A stretch of DNA of 64,000 nucleotides from Isoetes taiwanensis. Lineage: Eukaryota > Streptophyta > Lycopodiopsida > Isoetales > Isoetaceae. The notes beneath the pieces are model-generated. The model ran no database searches. It was not told where the DNA came from and saw only the letters and a program-made list of their open reading frames with translations. This document shows positions 36,099 to 49,299 of the stretch, piece after piece (within the stretch, counting starts at the first letter, position 1; every line of letters begins with the position of its first letter). A program made the position numbers and the translations under genes. Location of the stretch: NCBI GenBank assembly GCA_021234155.1, contig JAJEKV010000005.1, positions 18,338,089 through 18,402,088 on the forward strand, written 5' to 3'.

Positions 36099-39000
36099 GA
36101 ATACTACTAGGGCCATGCACTTACTTCAATTTTTGTTAAATATTTTATCCTCCTAAATTAGAGTTTTCTCTTTAAAATATACTTTAAGAACATTCTATTT
36201 GCTAAGAAAAGTGACACTTTAAAAGTCAATTCTTTTGTAAAAAAAATTAGTCATTTTGGGGGGTCAAAATAGAATTTCATGCACCTTTTTTTTAACCTCG
36301 CTTTTACCCCTTTTTGTAAAAAAAAGGGAATCTTTGAGGAATATTCTTTTGCTCGCTTTCAATGATTTGCTCCCGCTTATCACGCGAACTTTGTTCTCAG
36401 ATGTTTTTGCAAGTTTGAGGAGCTTGTTGGCGCTAGTGGTCAAAATGCCTTTTCTCGGGCTTGAGGTTTCCTGGCCATGATCGATGCCCCAGATCATGGT
36501 ATGGAAATAGAAAGGATCTGGATGCGCATTACGAGGTTCACCGAGCTTTTACAAGTCCTCTTAACATGCCGGGCCTGCTGTGTGTGGAAGCCTCGAAAGC
36601 GCATTGAGACACCGAGCAGATTGAGGGCCAATGAGATGGTGCGTGTGGTAAGTGCTTTTTGTGATGTAATTTTATTGCTTCAGTCGCAATAATGGGTTTA
36701 GTGCTAGTTTTGAGAGTTGGGTCAAGAATGCATCCGCTAAGGGCTACCACTTGAAGCCCGAATCTATAAAATATCATTGCCAAGGATCATGCTTTGAGAA
36801 TTCTCGCCAGAGGATTTGTAGAAACAAAGATGGGAAGTAGTTGTGTCGCCAGCTTTGATGCCTGTGGGCATACCCCTCGAGGGCAACAAGCGCAAGAGAT
36901 GTGGCTCGGGCTGTGGAGTGCCATCAGAACGTGAGGGGATAAAAACACACAAATTGATGAGGTTCTAATCAGTGGGGAAAGGAGGTTCGATCCGAGAGGG
37001 GGGATGGGAATAGACAGCACATGAATTTTGGCTCACAGGAGAAGAAAGAATGCAGATTCACATAAGTGCTGAGACCATGGTTATGTGAAACTATACGTTT
37101 ATTTAGAAAATTTTGTTTCAAACCATTTATTCAATCGAGACCTTAGGAAATGACATATTTATTTTTTGGGAAAATGCTGAGAGCCATGGGTTTGGCACAG
37201 TAGGAGAAAGTTTGGCCAGTATGCCATATCATCAAATCCAAGAAAAGAAATCGAGACCATTGCTATTGCTCCCTGATTTTGTTACAGTCTAGATTTGCTA
37301 GAAGATAAAGAAAGACGTGCTACAAGCCAAATAAAGCCTCGCTAGATGATGAAGCTTCCTCCGCTTAAAAATAAAGCCGCCCTCTTTTCGATGGAGTGTT
37401 TCAACATCTAAAAATTCGTGAGCCGATTTGGACTCGCCAAGATAAATCACGACCGGAATCTAATGAGAATGCCCATTTTCATGGTCGGGTTCACCGCTGA
37501 AGCACAAAGACAGCCCCCAAAGCTCCGCTAATGGAGATAGACCCTAATAGTTCATTTGAGGGGGGGGGGTATCATTACTTATCATATTGTTACTAAGTGA
37601 TTTGCAATTGTAGAGGATCAATGGTGTAATTAATATCTCAAAATTATGCTTCTTAGTCTAATAACTATAAAATACCATCAACACCAAATAAAAACCATGA
37701 ACAACTTCGATTATAGATATTACAAAGATCGAAAGCAACAAAACCATATTAAGAATCACTAACAGTTTAGAACCATGTTACCTTAGGAAATTAGATGTAA
37801 AACCACATATTGACCATGTGTTCCTTTTAACAAAAACACTACTCATTACAGATTTGCAAAAGTCAACCACCAAACCATGTGAAAAATCACTAACAATTAG
37901 GCAAGTCATGTTATCTTAAGAAATTAGGATGGAAAAACCTTAAATGAAAAGACCTTGTTAATCTATATATAGTAACACTATAATATTGCTAGTCAAAACC
38001 ATTAACATTTCGGGCAAGTCGTGGTTAGCTTAGAAAATGAATGGGAAACCGCAAATGAAAAGACCTTTGTTAAACTCTATATAAGATAAGATAATTTTTT
38101 ACGCCCACGGGGACATTGAAGTATTTCTAGTTAAAACCACTTTCAAAACCATCGACATCTAACAAAAAACCATTCAACATATCTTTCCTATTCTCAATGT
38201 TGCTAATTGCATATATAACCGCCATGACATGTCAAATTGGTACTTCAAACCTCGATAAGAACCTTCATAAACTTCAATTAACCATACCATAGAGTAGAAA
38301 ACTAGCATGTAAAACCCAGATTCATTTTAAAACCATCAGAATGCGTGGTTTGTATTGAGGAAAAATACTTTTGCATAAAAAACCACCATCATAGTGGTTT
38401 CAGAGTGGTTATTTATGATAGTTAAATTTTGGGTGCCTTGTGGTCTCGCCTCGGAGCATAAAAGGCCACGGGACTCCTTCGCTGAGCTAGGTTTAATAGC
38501 CCGGCCTGAACTAGGCCTGCATGGGTTTGACCCCTCGGTATACCGTGGGTCACCCCAGACTTTTGAAGATAAAGTTAGGGGAGTGAGTCTGCACGATGCG
38601 GGGGTTGCCGATGCGGCACGATTCTCTAGCTCACCCATGGATTCATGGTGACTCGGGAAGGGGACACCTGACCGCCCCATCGGACTGGGGAGATGTAACC
38701 CCGGAGTAGTCTTGAAGGGTGATACCTTGGGATTGCGCCTCCGGAAGGCTACAATGGCGCCCTATCTTGATTCAAACCATCCGCAAAGTGTGCAATGTGA
38801 GGGGCGATGGAGTGGACAACCCTAGCCAATCGTTCTATGCCGTACCTAATGCCAAAGTTATATTTGCTCTGGCTGATCTCTTGAGACCGAAGCTGCGGTC
38901 CATCCCTCACAGGAGTCCGAGCCGGGTAAGAACCCGGGGTTTGGGGTGTTTTCCTTAGGATTAGATGCATCTTCTTTTTCGTTATCATCGGTTTGATGGA

Positions 39001-39770
39001 TGTGCCACCCTTCATGGTGGATATTTATTATATGATTATGTTGTGTGCTAACCTTGTATTCATGCTTCCGCTGATATAGAGTCCCACCATTGAAGGCGTA
39101 ATGAATGACACCTCCGTCCTTCACCCGCATCTTTCTATGGAGGGTCCGGAGTTAGGACGGGAGGGCCCCGCCATGGTGAGTCGATTGCCATGGGAGGGGA
39201 AGTCCCCTCAGATGTATATCGCCCCGAGTGCCGATATGTTTAGGGAGCCGCCACACTAGCCTGGATGTGACAATGCAAGGGCGACCATGAACCTATATAG
39301 AAACCCGGGTACAACAGATACATAAGGAAAACGGAGATAGGGCCCTGAATTTACGAATAACAAGTGTACCTGAAAACAAGGATCATTCGGATATTGAGGA
39401 AGTTGAGCACTTCTTCACCGACGTAATGCGTGCCCAGAGTGGTCGGGTATTATTATGGCCACCCGTGGAGTAGGAGCCCACAGCCCGATCGACCTCGCCA
39501 TAGTCCGGGTTCGATTTTGTACAACACAGATAGATTGCATATCCCGCAATATGACAACCACCTAAGGGCACTCCCTACTTAGTACAAGAGGATCTTTCCC
39601 CAATGCAATTGTTTAGACGGCGCGAGGAGCTTTGAGAGTCAGGAAGGTGCGGCTATAGCAAAAATATGCAGTTTATAGGGGTGGCATTGCAATCATTGAA
39701 GATACTTGGCCCATGAACCCTTGGTTGGGATACCTTTAGTCTTTAGTGTATCTGTATTCATAATAAAAAT
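36099..39770. other. Non-coding repeat-rich DNA, copy B
   Basis: This is the counterpart of 4,672-8,330. The block 36,940-37,355 is almost identical to 5,522-5,935. The next block, 37,360-37,575, has lost every CAG/CTG that copy A carries. No gene is supported; short frames around 38,336-39,130 are not shared with copy A. Confidence 0.5.
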
Positions 39771-39789
39771 CTTTTTGGTTTCTTTTGTA

Positions 39790-39905
39790 CATGTGACGGG
39801 GCTCTGTCCCTCGCTCTAGTTCGGGCTTATGCCCTTTTTTTGTATTGGTCCCCATAACCCGATTAGGTTCCAGCAGGCGTAAAAAACTCTATCTATCTAT
39901 CTATT
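39790..39905 (+). mobile_element. Possible LINE-type 3' end with (ATCT)n tail, copy B
   Basis: Nearly identical to 8,340-8,476, with the tail CTCTATCTATCTATCTATT at 39,887-39,905. No coding part of a non-LTR element is visible upstream. The identification rests only on the shape of the 3' end. Confidence 0.3.
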
Positions 39906-41065
39906 CTTTTAGAGAATTTGTATTGTGCCTATTTGTATATGCCATCCTGTAAATATGATTTTCTCTTTTCTTTCTTCCATTCCATCTTATGACCGACATT
40001 TGGGTTGGATTATGACATGTGTGGTTCTAAGGCTTTAACTTTCTGGCCATCTTATGGAAATATATTATTTGGCCTTGTTTCAACAAATGGTTAGAAAATG
40101 AAAGCTTGAGATTATGAACCTTTATTGCGGCAGTGTTTGTATTGTGTAGACCGTTGTCGCTTTAGTGTTGTATTCGTTTTAGTGTTGTATTCGATTGCTT
40201 CTCACCTTTCACGCATCATGATAAGTAGAGATTTTGACACTATGAACATAGTGACATGGGATATGTTAAACTGTTAATTGTCCAAGAATACATTATTTTT
40301 TACTTGCTATTGAAAAGACAAATTGGTTTGAATGATTGAAAGATCCAGTGTAAATTCACAAGCTATTTGAAGCAGACAATAGGAGAGGAAAATACTATGG
40401 AAAGTACTCATGGAGAGAAAAATACACCCATGGAGCACTTTCTAAAATTTTTAGCACCAGTCCATTAAGAAGGCATATGTGTCTATTCTAGACCCGTACG
40501 CTAGACAAGTACGTGTTGTTGAGCAGATAAGATGGCTGTGCTTATGCGAGGTCCTCTTGATTCCACAGTATGGTTGGTTGAGATCCAGATGCACTAACGG
40601 TCGCCATGGACGAGCCATATGTGGGTAAACCTGCACGTGCGACCTTGACTGGGGCCTAACATGATGTGGAATAGAAAGGAGGACCCAACCGTCCAGAAGC
40701 TCAGATTTCGAAGGTGGCTGGGCCTCTAAATAAGTTAGTGTGATTGTTCTATTTTTATTATACTTCCTTTGGCATTTCCTATTGGTCTCAGTGGACGATA
40801 AAAATCATTTTTATTCTTATTCTTTATAGTTAACATACATGTAAGAAAGGATAAGGTATGCCCATGAATCGTTGAATTATATCAAGATTGCCATGTGAAC
40901 CATTTACCCAAACGCCAAGCCTGCACCGTACTTAGGATGGATATTATTATTAAGTCTGTTCTAGTATTCTAAAAGATAATTCAATTCAAGTCAAGTATTC
41001 TAATTTACACCAAGGCATATGCTTACATAATATACATGCAATATCTACACGCAAGTCCCATATTT
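39906..41065. other. Intergenic DNA 3' of the intact kinase
   Basis: No gene is supported. AT-rich and well conserved with copy A (8,477-9,653). The last ~200 bp before 41,066 is downstream of the kinase stop on the minus strand and probably includes its 3' UTR. Confidence 0.45.
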
Positions 41066-42675
41066 CTAGAACAGCTCAAATCCAGGGTCCCCCCCACATT
41101 TTTTAATCTGAAATTGTTTGGGAAGATGGGGAGGAGGGGTGCACCTGATAAGAGGCCAATTTATTCCGGCGAAAAAAGGGTGTTGCTTGATCTCTGCAGC
41201 TCCCCTTCTAAACCCCAGCCTTTTGATCGGATCTTTGGCAAGCAGAGCCTTCATAATCCCTTTTGCATTCTCACTTATGCCTCCAACCTCTGCAGGAAAA
41301 TTTGGCTGCTGGATAGTTGCATTTAACAGGGTTAATTCATGGCTTATGCCTTTGAATGGCGTTCTGCCATATAGAAGCTCATACATGAAAATTCCCAATG
41401 CCCACCAATCCACTGCACTTCCATGCCCTTCTCCAGACACAATTTCTGGTGCTAAGTATTCATAAGTGCCCACAAAAGACATGGATCTGGCACCCCTTGG
41501 TTCTGCTACTAGATCTGGTAGTAGCTGATTTTGTGAAGAAATTTGTAGCCTAACAGAATTTGCTTCAGAACTTGCCACTCTTCCTGGACTCATACACATG
41601 TAGGTTTGAATGCTTCCCATGTTTAGCTGATTTGCCTTCTTTGATCTCATTAGAGATGGAGATACATCACATTTTAATGATAGGTCGAAATCTGTCAGCA
41701 TTATGTGTCCATCTTCACATATTAGAACATTCTCAGGCTTTAGATCTCTGTATATCACTCCCATCATGTGTAAATATTCTAGTGCCAGAAGTACTTCTGC
41801 TGCATAGAACCTGCCAAGTTTCAGGCAAAGATTACTTATGCTTGAATGAAAAATTTTCAGATAAGAAGTAAAACTTCTATAAAGCTGCAGCGCTTGTGGA
41901 TAAGCCTTCGGAAAAAACCTTTGAACCTAGGACTTTAAAATGAAAATTTCAGGTAGTGACTTTTCTGCGCCCTTACTTGAGAATTTTGCATTTACAAATA
42001 AAAGTAGCACATAGGTTTTTACCTGGTTTCATCTTCATCAAATCTCTTCCCCAACTGCTTCATTCTCAGGCTGTGCAAGTCACCATCGGAACAAAAATCC
42101 ATAATCAGAAAGCAATGGCTCTTAGTCTCAAAATGCCCATATAGAGTTGGTAAAAAGGGATGATCCAAAGACTCAAGAATCTGGCGCTCTGTTTGAAGCC
42201 TTAGAAGCTTATTTCTGGCACTAAGTCTAAATTTGCTCATTGCTTTAATGGCAAATAGATAACCAGATTCAGATCCTTTTAAGCTTGCAACATACACTGT
42301 ACCAATATCTCCTGTGCCGAGTTTTTGCAAAAATTCAAAATGCCCGAACCCCAAATTTCCACTCTCCGTCCTCAAGGTTTTGATAGCTTCCCATTTCGCA
42401 CTATTTGATTGGCGTGGCTTCATTACTGCATCCCCTTCTTCACTTTTCGCTCTGCTGACGGAATATGGCTGAGTAGCATTTTCTAAACCTGGCCTGGTTT
42501 CATCATTTTCACAGAATGCAAAATCCTGTGAATTACCTGCACTTAATGGAAGAGATTCCGGCAAGGTGTTGTTCAGATTTCGGCCATAAAACTCGTGGCT
42601 GGATTCAGTGCCAGAGAAATTAGAATCTGGCAAGCTCTTTATGCTAATAGCGAAAATCTTCTTCCCAAGACCCAT
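41066..42675 (-). CDS. AGC-VIII serine/threonine kinase, PINOID/WAG/D6PK-like (465 aa, one intron)
   Basis: Two exons on the minus strand: 42,675-42,023 and 41,810-41,066. The 212-bp intron (41,811-42,022) has the donor CCAG|GTAAAAA and the acceptor TTGGCAG|GTTC. The split codon AG|G gives Arg218, and the joined frame is 466 codons including the stop. Visible motifs: glycine loop GTGDIG (120-125), catalytic Lys144 in FAIKAM, Glu163 in TERQIL, YRDLKPEN with Asp240, DFD (258-260) in place of DFG, then a ~75-residue stretch before APE (339-341), DWWALG, and a C-terminal FELF. DFD plus this insertion defines the plant AGC-VIII group. FxxF is the expected docking site for the activating kinase PDK1. 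Family members phosphorylate PIN auxin exporters at the plasma membrane; applying that here is inference. Length fits PID/WAG-type proteins (about 430-500). All key residues are present, so it is likely functional. Confidence 0.93.
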
Positions 42676-42884
42676 CTAGAAATAAGACCAACAGGATCCG
42701 ATCTGTTTGCCACAGAGGAAATATCAAAAACAGAGAGAGAACAAATATTATCTAGCCCATTGCCAGCAATGTGATAATAAAATCAAGACTTAGATCTGAT
42801 ACATTGCCTCCGCATTAACTTATGATTCACAGCAGACTTGAGACTGAAAACGATCCACTTTTATAACCTTAGCAGGGAAATGAA

Positions 42885-42983
42885 ATGGACGGCTGTGATG
42901 GGGGAGATAAAAAAAGATTCATCGAGGCGGTCCGTTTAGACAGAGAATTACGCGCCAGAATTGCTGAAAAATGGACGGTTTAG
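42885..42983 (+). CDS. Small ORF divergent from the kinase, copy B (32 aa)
   Basis: It starts MDGCDGGDKKRFIEAV, 209 bp from the kinase ATG and pointing away from it. It is identical to the copy A peptide except at residue 7 and the last two residues, where small indels occur. It may be the first exon of an undetected gene or an untranslated-leader ORF. The short spacing would make 42,676-42,884 a bidirectional promoter if both are transcribed. Confidence 0.3.
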   Translation: MDGCDGGDKKRFIEAVRLDRELRARIAEKWTV

Positions 42984-45900
42984 ATTAAGACAAATTGCAC
43001 AATGTGGGTAGTTGTTTGTTGGTAAATGTCAAACTGCGTACAATTTGTATAATTCCTCGGATATTGATGTGGCACTTAGGAATATAAAATGTGGGTTCAA
43101 TGGCCCTTATTTTCGGCATCCGTAGCACTCTCGTTATCGCCTCGAGTGTTGCCATGTGGTATGACGTAAAAAACGACTTCCTTTTGTCTTCGTGCCTGCA
43201 TGCGCGTGGCTAGTCAACTCTGTATATATTTATATTTGTAAAACTATTCAAGCATGTATACATCAAAGCATTCTTTTTTTTCAATGTTGGAGCAAAACTT
43301 ATCGATCTTGAAAAATTAACATCCTAAATATCTTCTGGGTTGATAATTGACATGTTCTCTATGCAATTTCTAGACTATCTTCCTTGCTACAAAACAAACT
43401 GTGGGACATCAATGTTGCCTATTGTCGCCATTTTGTTCTCATTGTGTTTATCTTCATCATCCACATTCCAATCAATATAAGTTGTGGCTATCACTGAAGT
43501 CTTATCACCAAATGAAATAGTCTAATAGGAAGAAGACCCGTTTACATGATTGTATGGGGCATGGAATGTGGGAAGCTGATTCAAGGGGCCCCGCAACCGG
43601 CGGGAGCCGAGAGCGAGTCTGGAATCGGCGACCCACTTCCAGGCCGCCACAACATGGCAACTGGGAGGATGATTTGATTCTTATCTACAGCTGACCGCTT
43701 GAGCAGAACCCTTGAGCCGTTTTCCATTCCGGAGACGGAAGCACTGACCCAGTTGCCATGTTGTTCACACATCCACTACCTAGACATCTAGTCATTATAT
43801 TTAGTCATCAAACACATGAGGCAAGCGGGTATCCGTTCTTGCATCCTGCATTCAAACTTGGCCCTTGATTTTGCAAAAAGACTGCCTGGAGGAAGTAAAA
43901 TTCTATCGTTTTTCTTGACACCGTGCAATAGAACTGCCCAGAGCTACCTGTAGAATCCAAGAGCACAATGACACTGAAAGTACTCAGGTATGATCGTGTG
44001 CATTTAAGTATGTTCGTCTGCATTTACTAATTATCATATCACTAGAGAGAGGAGAGACACTAGGGACAAGGGTTCTAGAGAGAGAAAGAGTGCAACTTTC
44101 AGGTCGTTATTATAGTTTTTATTATAACTATCTATCTATCTATAACTTATCTGTTTCAGGTTGGATTTGGCCAAAAGAAAGCTCTCTCAGAGATCTTTTT
44201 CAGGAGTACAAATGAGGCTCTTGCTACCCTATGTCACCTCATGCGTGAATATGCACCCAAATCAAAGGGGATTTCTATGGAGATTTTAATTAGAAGTGGA
44301 TGTAATGATTTATGTTGACATAAAAAAAATTTGTCCCTTTCGGGGCCTTGGGAATTGTGTAGGGATGTTATGTACATCTCTAAGACAATGTAGCCTTCAA
44401 AAAGTTGTTCCACAAGTTAAAAACAAAAGGAGCAAACCCAAACATTATACCAAATTTACATAAGCATACCCTAAACAAAAAGAGGTTGTAGGTGTTGGGG
44501 GTAATGTTTTGTAATAGCATTTTTAAGGCAACATATAAAAACCTAGTCAGTTTTGCTGCAACTTTGTGTAATATAAAGAACACAATCAAATTCAATTTAA
44601 AAACAAATAGACAAGTAACGACTAGCATGAAGAGAAACTACAATTTTAGAAAATACCTTTGCATGTAATCCAGGTACATGAGACAAGCATAGAATGTCAT
44701 AAGCAGCACATAATTTAATTCTTCAAAAACAATAGCTTAAGCACAATATAAAGTATCAATTTTTACATCTGTACATGTAACATCTGTTCACCTAAGGTTA
44801 AATTTGCAGAGCACAACCACCCATGAGAAAAATATTGACAAACTGAAAATGGAATCGCAAGTGACTCTCAAAGATGGTAAACAAATACTTTAGATGTGGA
44901 ATAGTAGCTCTATTCATAAAAACCAGTTACCTTTTCATCTTTGTAATTACTCGAATTGTTCCAGTCTATAGGCATGATGCAGTTGTCCATTCATGTATAA
45001 GGTCATGGAAAGCTAAATGCATATATAGAATGTTGCTACCATGCATCTGCGACAACATTTGATGCTGGTTGATTTACTAACCATTGATTAAGCTGAAAGC
45101 GAATGAGTTGAGAGATCACATGAGGAAAACATAACCAATAACCAGTAAACTCAAAAGGGTCCTTTCGTTGTTGCCCAGTGACAAACCTTTTGGATATGCA
45201 ATGGATATATCAATGGTCCAGAAATCTCGAAACTATTGTCTCATAAAATGAGGAAAGTTGTATACTTTATACCATACATAACAAAACCTTATTAAAAACT
45301 TGCCTACCAATTCAATCCCACGAAGCCACAACAATAGCAGACACGCATATATCTCATCTGAAATTGGTGCCCTTATAGTGTCCCATATCAATGCACTGGG
45401 TGAGATGTAGATTTTAAGTTTAGGATCTGGAGGTGAATCTTAAAGAGATGAATCTAAAGCAGAAGAGCTTAAATAGGGTATATGCAGAATGATAATTGGT
45501 TCTTCTATCTGGTGTAGCAATGATATCATTGGCTGCATGGGAAGACTTGAAACATGTTCATGAAGCCTTTCTGACTCGAGCTCTAGAGTTAAGTCCATGG
45601 TTCCATATCCAATTGTTACGCAAGAGGCCCCTTTGGTGTGCTGGCCTAAAACGCCACATACTATACTATTAGAAGGTGGTCCTTCCAAACCTTACCTACA
45701 CAATGGATATGGGGCTAGAGAGCCTTAAAGCCTACTAGAAGGAGAAACGCACAGGTTGTCTCTCCATATGGAATGTGCAGAAATTATGCATGTTTATGGG
45801 TCGATAGCAAAGAACTCACTCGGTTCAACCAATATCTCGATACATACTTCCTCAGTAAGCTTTGGGATATTGATTCCTTGGAGATGGTCAAGATAACACA

Positions 45901-46330
45901 AAAGCACGTTAATCCTACACTTGTCCATAACCCATGAAGAAGCATAGGACAATTACGTCGATTCGCACAGGTGTGCATAATTAATGGATTGAGACATGCA
46001 GATGGATCCATGAGCTACATGAAAACAAGGTATGTCGATGTTGCAAAATGGGAGTAATTGAACATGAATGCCATAGTCGTTAGATTTGCCCAGTGTTTGC
46101 GATCATTCGAGCACAGCCACTACATGTGCTTTTGCAGGCACCTGGAGTGACTCCACTAGCATCATATATCCTGGAGGTTCTTACTGATGAGCCCAACTAT
46201 GTTCGTCTTCAATATATTGTTATGTACATATCATCAACGGGGTTATTAGTCAAGTTTTTTCCCTTGAAAACCATATGCTGGGCTTACCAAGGTTTTTTAA
46301 CCATGTGCTCTTTCTTGTATTGAGTCTCAT
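42984..46330. other. Intergenic DNA between kinase and gypsy LTR, copy B
   Basis: Copy B counterpart of 11,580-15,000. No gene is supported. It has a short (ATCT)n run near 44,130 and a single copy of the ~106-bp unit that is doubled in copy A. Minus-strand frames at 45,440-45,688 and 45,784-46,011 correspond to one longer frame in copy A, but with no recognisable protein. Confidence 0.45.
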
Positions 46331-47852
46331 TGTTGAAGGTGTTCTGCAAAACCTTCAACCTCTATGGTTTAGAACCTCTCTATGTGAAAAAATTCCAAGT
46401 AGAAAGCTCAAAGAACAATCTTCAATCAGTTTCCCAAAACAGAAAAAAGACTGCCTTACAAAAATGATGCCACACGCAAACAAACAAGGATCTGCTTATG
46501 ATTTCTTATGCCTAAGCTACTCAAGATCTTGAGGATTGCGGGGCAAAAAGTCAGATGATTTGTGATCAGTGCAAATTACTCGAACATGCATTTCTGACCA
46601 GGTCAAAAATTGGTCAATGTCCCTGGCAAAGAGTGATTTTGTGTAACTTCAGAAAGGTAGATCCTTTTTGTGATTTGATGCTTGGATCTCTTCTTAATAT
46701 GCCTGCATACAATAGTCAAATACTCTTTTCTCGTGATCTGGTGCAAAATATGCCGAAATCTTGATATTATGTCTGACAGACTGTCACAGACTGTAAACAG
46801 TAAGCTAAGCTCTGATAAACTGACCTTTTATGGGTTTTTTCTTGTCTTTTTGAATCTATCCTGAAGCTATCTATATTTTGCAAATGAGAGTGTGCCACTA
46901 ACCGATCTTTCTTCAAAGAATCTCGATCAATAACTCGCCCAAAAGCCGTCGAAAATCTTCTGTGTAATTTTTTCCCTTTCAAAATGCTCTGTTCCAGCCT
47001 GTTCTTGGCAAATCCAGGCCAGAATCTTGTCCTTTTTGCTTGATTAATGAGTTCTTGATATAATATAAGTGGATCCGAAGGCGTTTCATCATGATTAAAT
47101 TGTTGAATCTAGTTAATTTGACAGATCGTGGCATAACAGAGGACTTAGGGTTCTTGAAAAATTTGCTCGAAATATCCCACAGGAATTCTCAGGAAAGTCA
47201 GCCTGGGTTTATAAAGACGAATAGAGTCAGCATTATAAAAGTGACGGCTACTTCCACGGATTCGGCCGCTATCACCCCCACACACCGGTACCACATGGCG
47301 TGGGGTGATTGACTGGGAGAATCTAGGCTTGGGGAGGGTAGATAGGAAAAACAATTTTGTTCATGGAGTTAGGTACATTTCCCAAGAAACCCAAAATGAA
47401 GGTCTAAATGAGCCCTTTTTTGAAAATTCTTTTTTGCAAAAAGAATCTTTTTTGATGCTTTATACTACAATCTTTTTTGCAAAATTAGCTTTATTACTTT
47501 TGGCTCAAAAAGGGGTGTGGAAATGGTGAGGTGGCAAATAGGCAAGGTGAGTTGGCAAGATGGTGCTTACATGGCAAAGAGGGGTAATGAGGTGTCAAAC
47601 AAGTTGGCAAGGTATATTTTTTCTAGTCAAAACATATGATGAGGTGGAAGTGATCAGCTGCTGTTATGGTGGGGATGGCAGCAGCCATGAATATGGAGAG
47701 ATATGGAGGAAAGTGTGCGATTGAACAGGCTGATACCTGCATGAATCTCCCTGTCTTTGCATTAGTTTCAACAGTGAAGACCTCGAACATAAAAGTTTCA
47801 GCTAAATAACTTCTTTGATTTAAAGATACAAACTATTTCCTAAACTCCTGCA
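46331..47852 (-). repeat. 3' LTR of Ty3/gypsy element, copy B
   Basis: On the plus strand it runs from TGTTGAAGGTGTTC (46,331) to CTCCTGCA (47,852), 1,522 bp with TG/CA ends. Its left part matches the 5' LTR at 59,608-60,176 and its central part matches 60,800-61,113. The adjacent TTTCTTGTCCTTTTTTTC (47,856-47,873) reads as a purine tract on the element strand directly before the LTR, so it is a good polypurine-tract candidate. Confidence 0.85.
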
Positions 47853-47955
47853 TTATTTCTTGTCCTTTTTTTCTTTGATATTTTTTTATGTTTTGCAATC
47901 ATATCTAGTTCAAAAGCAAACGAGACTAACCTACCTACAAATTCTAAACAAACTT

Positions 47956-49116
47956 TTAACTAAATAAACTTAAGGCAACATGATGTTGCCAGTACCTCTT
48001 CAAGTGCAAGATGTTGATGGGATTTAGCAGCTCTCTGCCATCAACTACGTCCCTCAACCAATAGGAGTCTTTACCTGCCTTCCCAATTACTTCAAATGGC
48101 CCTTCCCAAAGGTTCTCAAACTTTGCTGCTATATCTTCTCTTGCCTTGTTCCATTTTAAAACCAATTCGCCTGATTCGAGAGTGCCTTGGAGCTTATGAG
48201 CAGCCTTGAATGATGCTATGTCTTTGACTTTCTTGATCATAACTGCATTCTCAGCTTCATACCTGTGTTCTTCCAATTGCATCAATCTTATACACCTTTC
48301 TCTTACTGCCTCCATTTCTAAATTTATTTGATAGGCCAATCTAAGAGATGGGAGCTCAGCTCGATTGGCACAACAGATTCTATGCCGTAAACAAGGCTGA
48401 AGGGTGTATGTTTAGTAGATGCTTTAATGGTGGTCCTATATGCCCATAATGCATCATGGAGCTTCAAATGCCAATCTCTCTTAGAAATGCTAATGGTTTT
48501 ATTGAGAATTGACTTCGAAACCTTGTTGGTTGACTCAGCTTGACCATTTCCTTGAGGGGAGTACGCTGAGTTTTAATGTGCTTGACTTTGAGAGTAGCTA
48601 GCAGCAAGGCAATAGTTTGGCTCATGAATTGACTTCCCCTATCAGAGACAATTTTAAAAGGGATCCCAAATCAAACACAAATATTCTCATGGAGAAATCT
48701 TGATGTGGTAAAGGCATTTGTCTCTCTAAGTGGAACTTCTTCAGGCCATTTTGTGAAATAATCTGTGGCTACAAGGATAAATTGGTGTTGAGCTGATGAA
48801 GAGGGATCTATTGGACCTATAAAATCAAGTCCCCATGTTTGAAATGGCCCTAGCGAAGTTATGGCAGTGAGGGGAGCTGGTTGCAATATCCATTTGCCAA
48901 AAATTTGGCATTTGTGACAACGCCTAATGACATTATAGCAATCTTTAAAAGGGTAGGCCAAAAATATCCAGACCTTAAGATTTTCTTTGCAGTTGTATCA
49001 GCAGCAAAGTGTCCACCACAGATGCCTTCATGACAAGCTTCAATGATCATTTTAGCTTCTCCAGGATCCACATATCTCAGCAACTTCCTTGTCAACTTTG
49101 CACAATACTTCTCCAA
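47956..49116 (-). pseudogene. Gypsy integrase, copy B (frameshifted)
   Basis: Element-strand order: zinc-binding part (HEGICGGHFAADTTAKKI, then RRCHKCQIFGK after a frame change near 48,960); catalytic core start TWGLDFIGPI and ILVATDYFTKWPEEVPL; the remainder in another frame (48,350-48,670); then a C-terminal SH3-like region, LVLKWNKAREDIAAKF and WEGPFEVIG, ending ILHLKRYWQ. Integrase joins element cDNA to host DNA. At least two frame changes are needed to read through. Confidence 0.85.
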
Positions 49117-49299
49117 TCAATCTGAATTTCTTGCATTCCTCTTTGAATCTTCTTTCTTGACTGCTACTCATGTCTTTCGGTAACTCATTGTTCTCCAAAT
49201 AGTTCTTGATGTCAAACTGCCAATCCAAATCTTTTTCATGAAAAGCGATCAAGTTAGTAACATAATCGGTCTCATTTAATACCTCTTGATCCTCATGTT

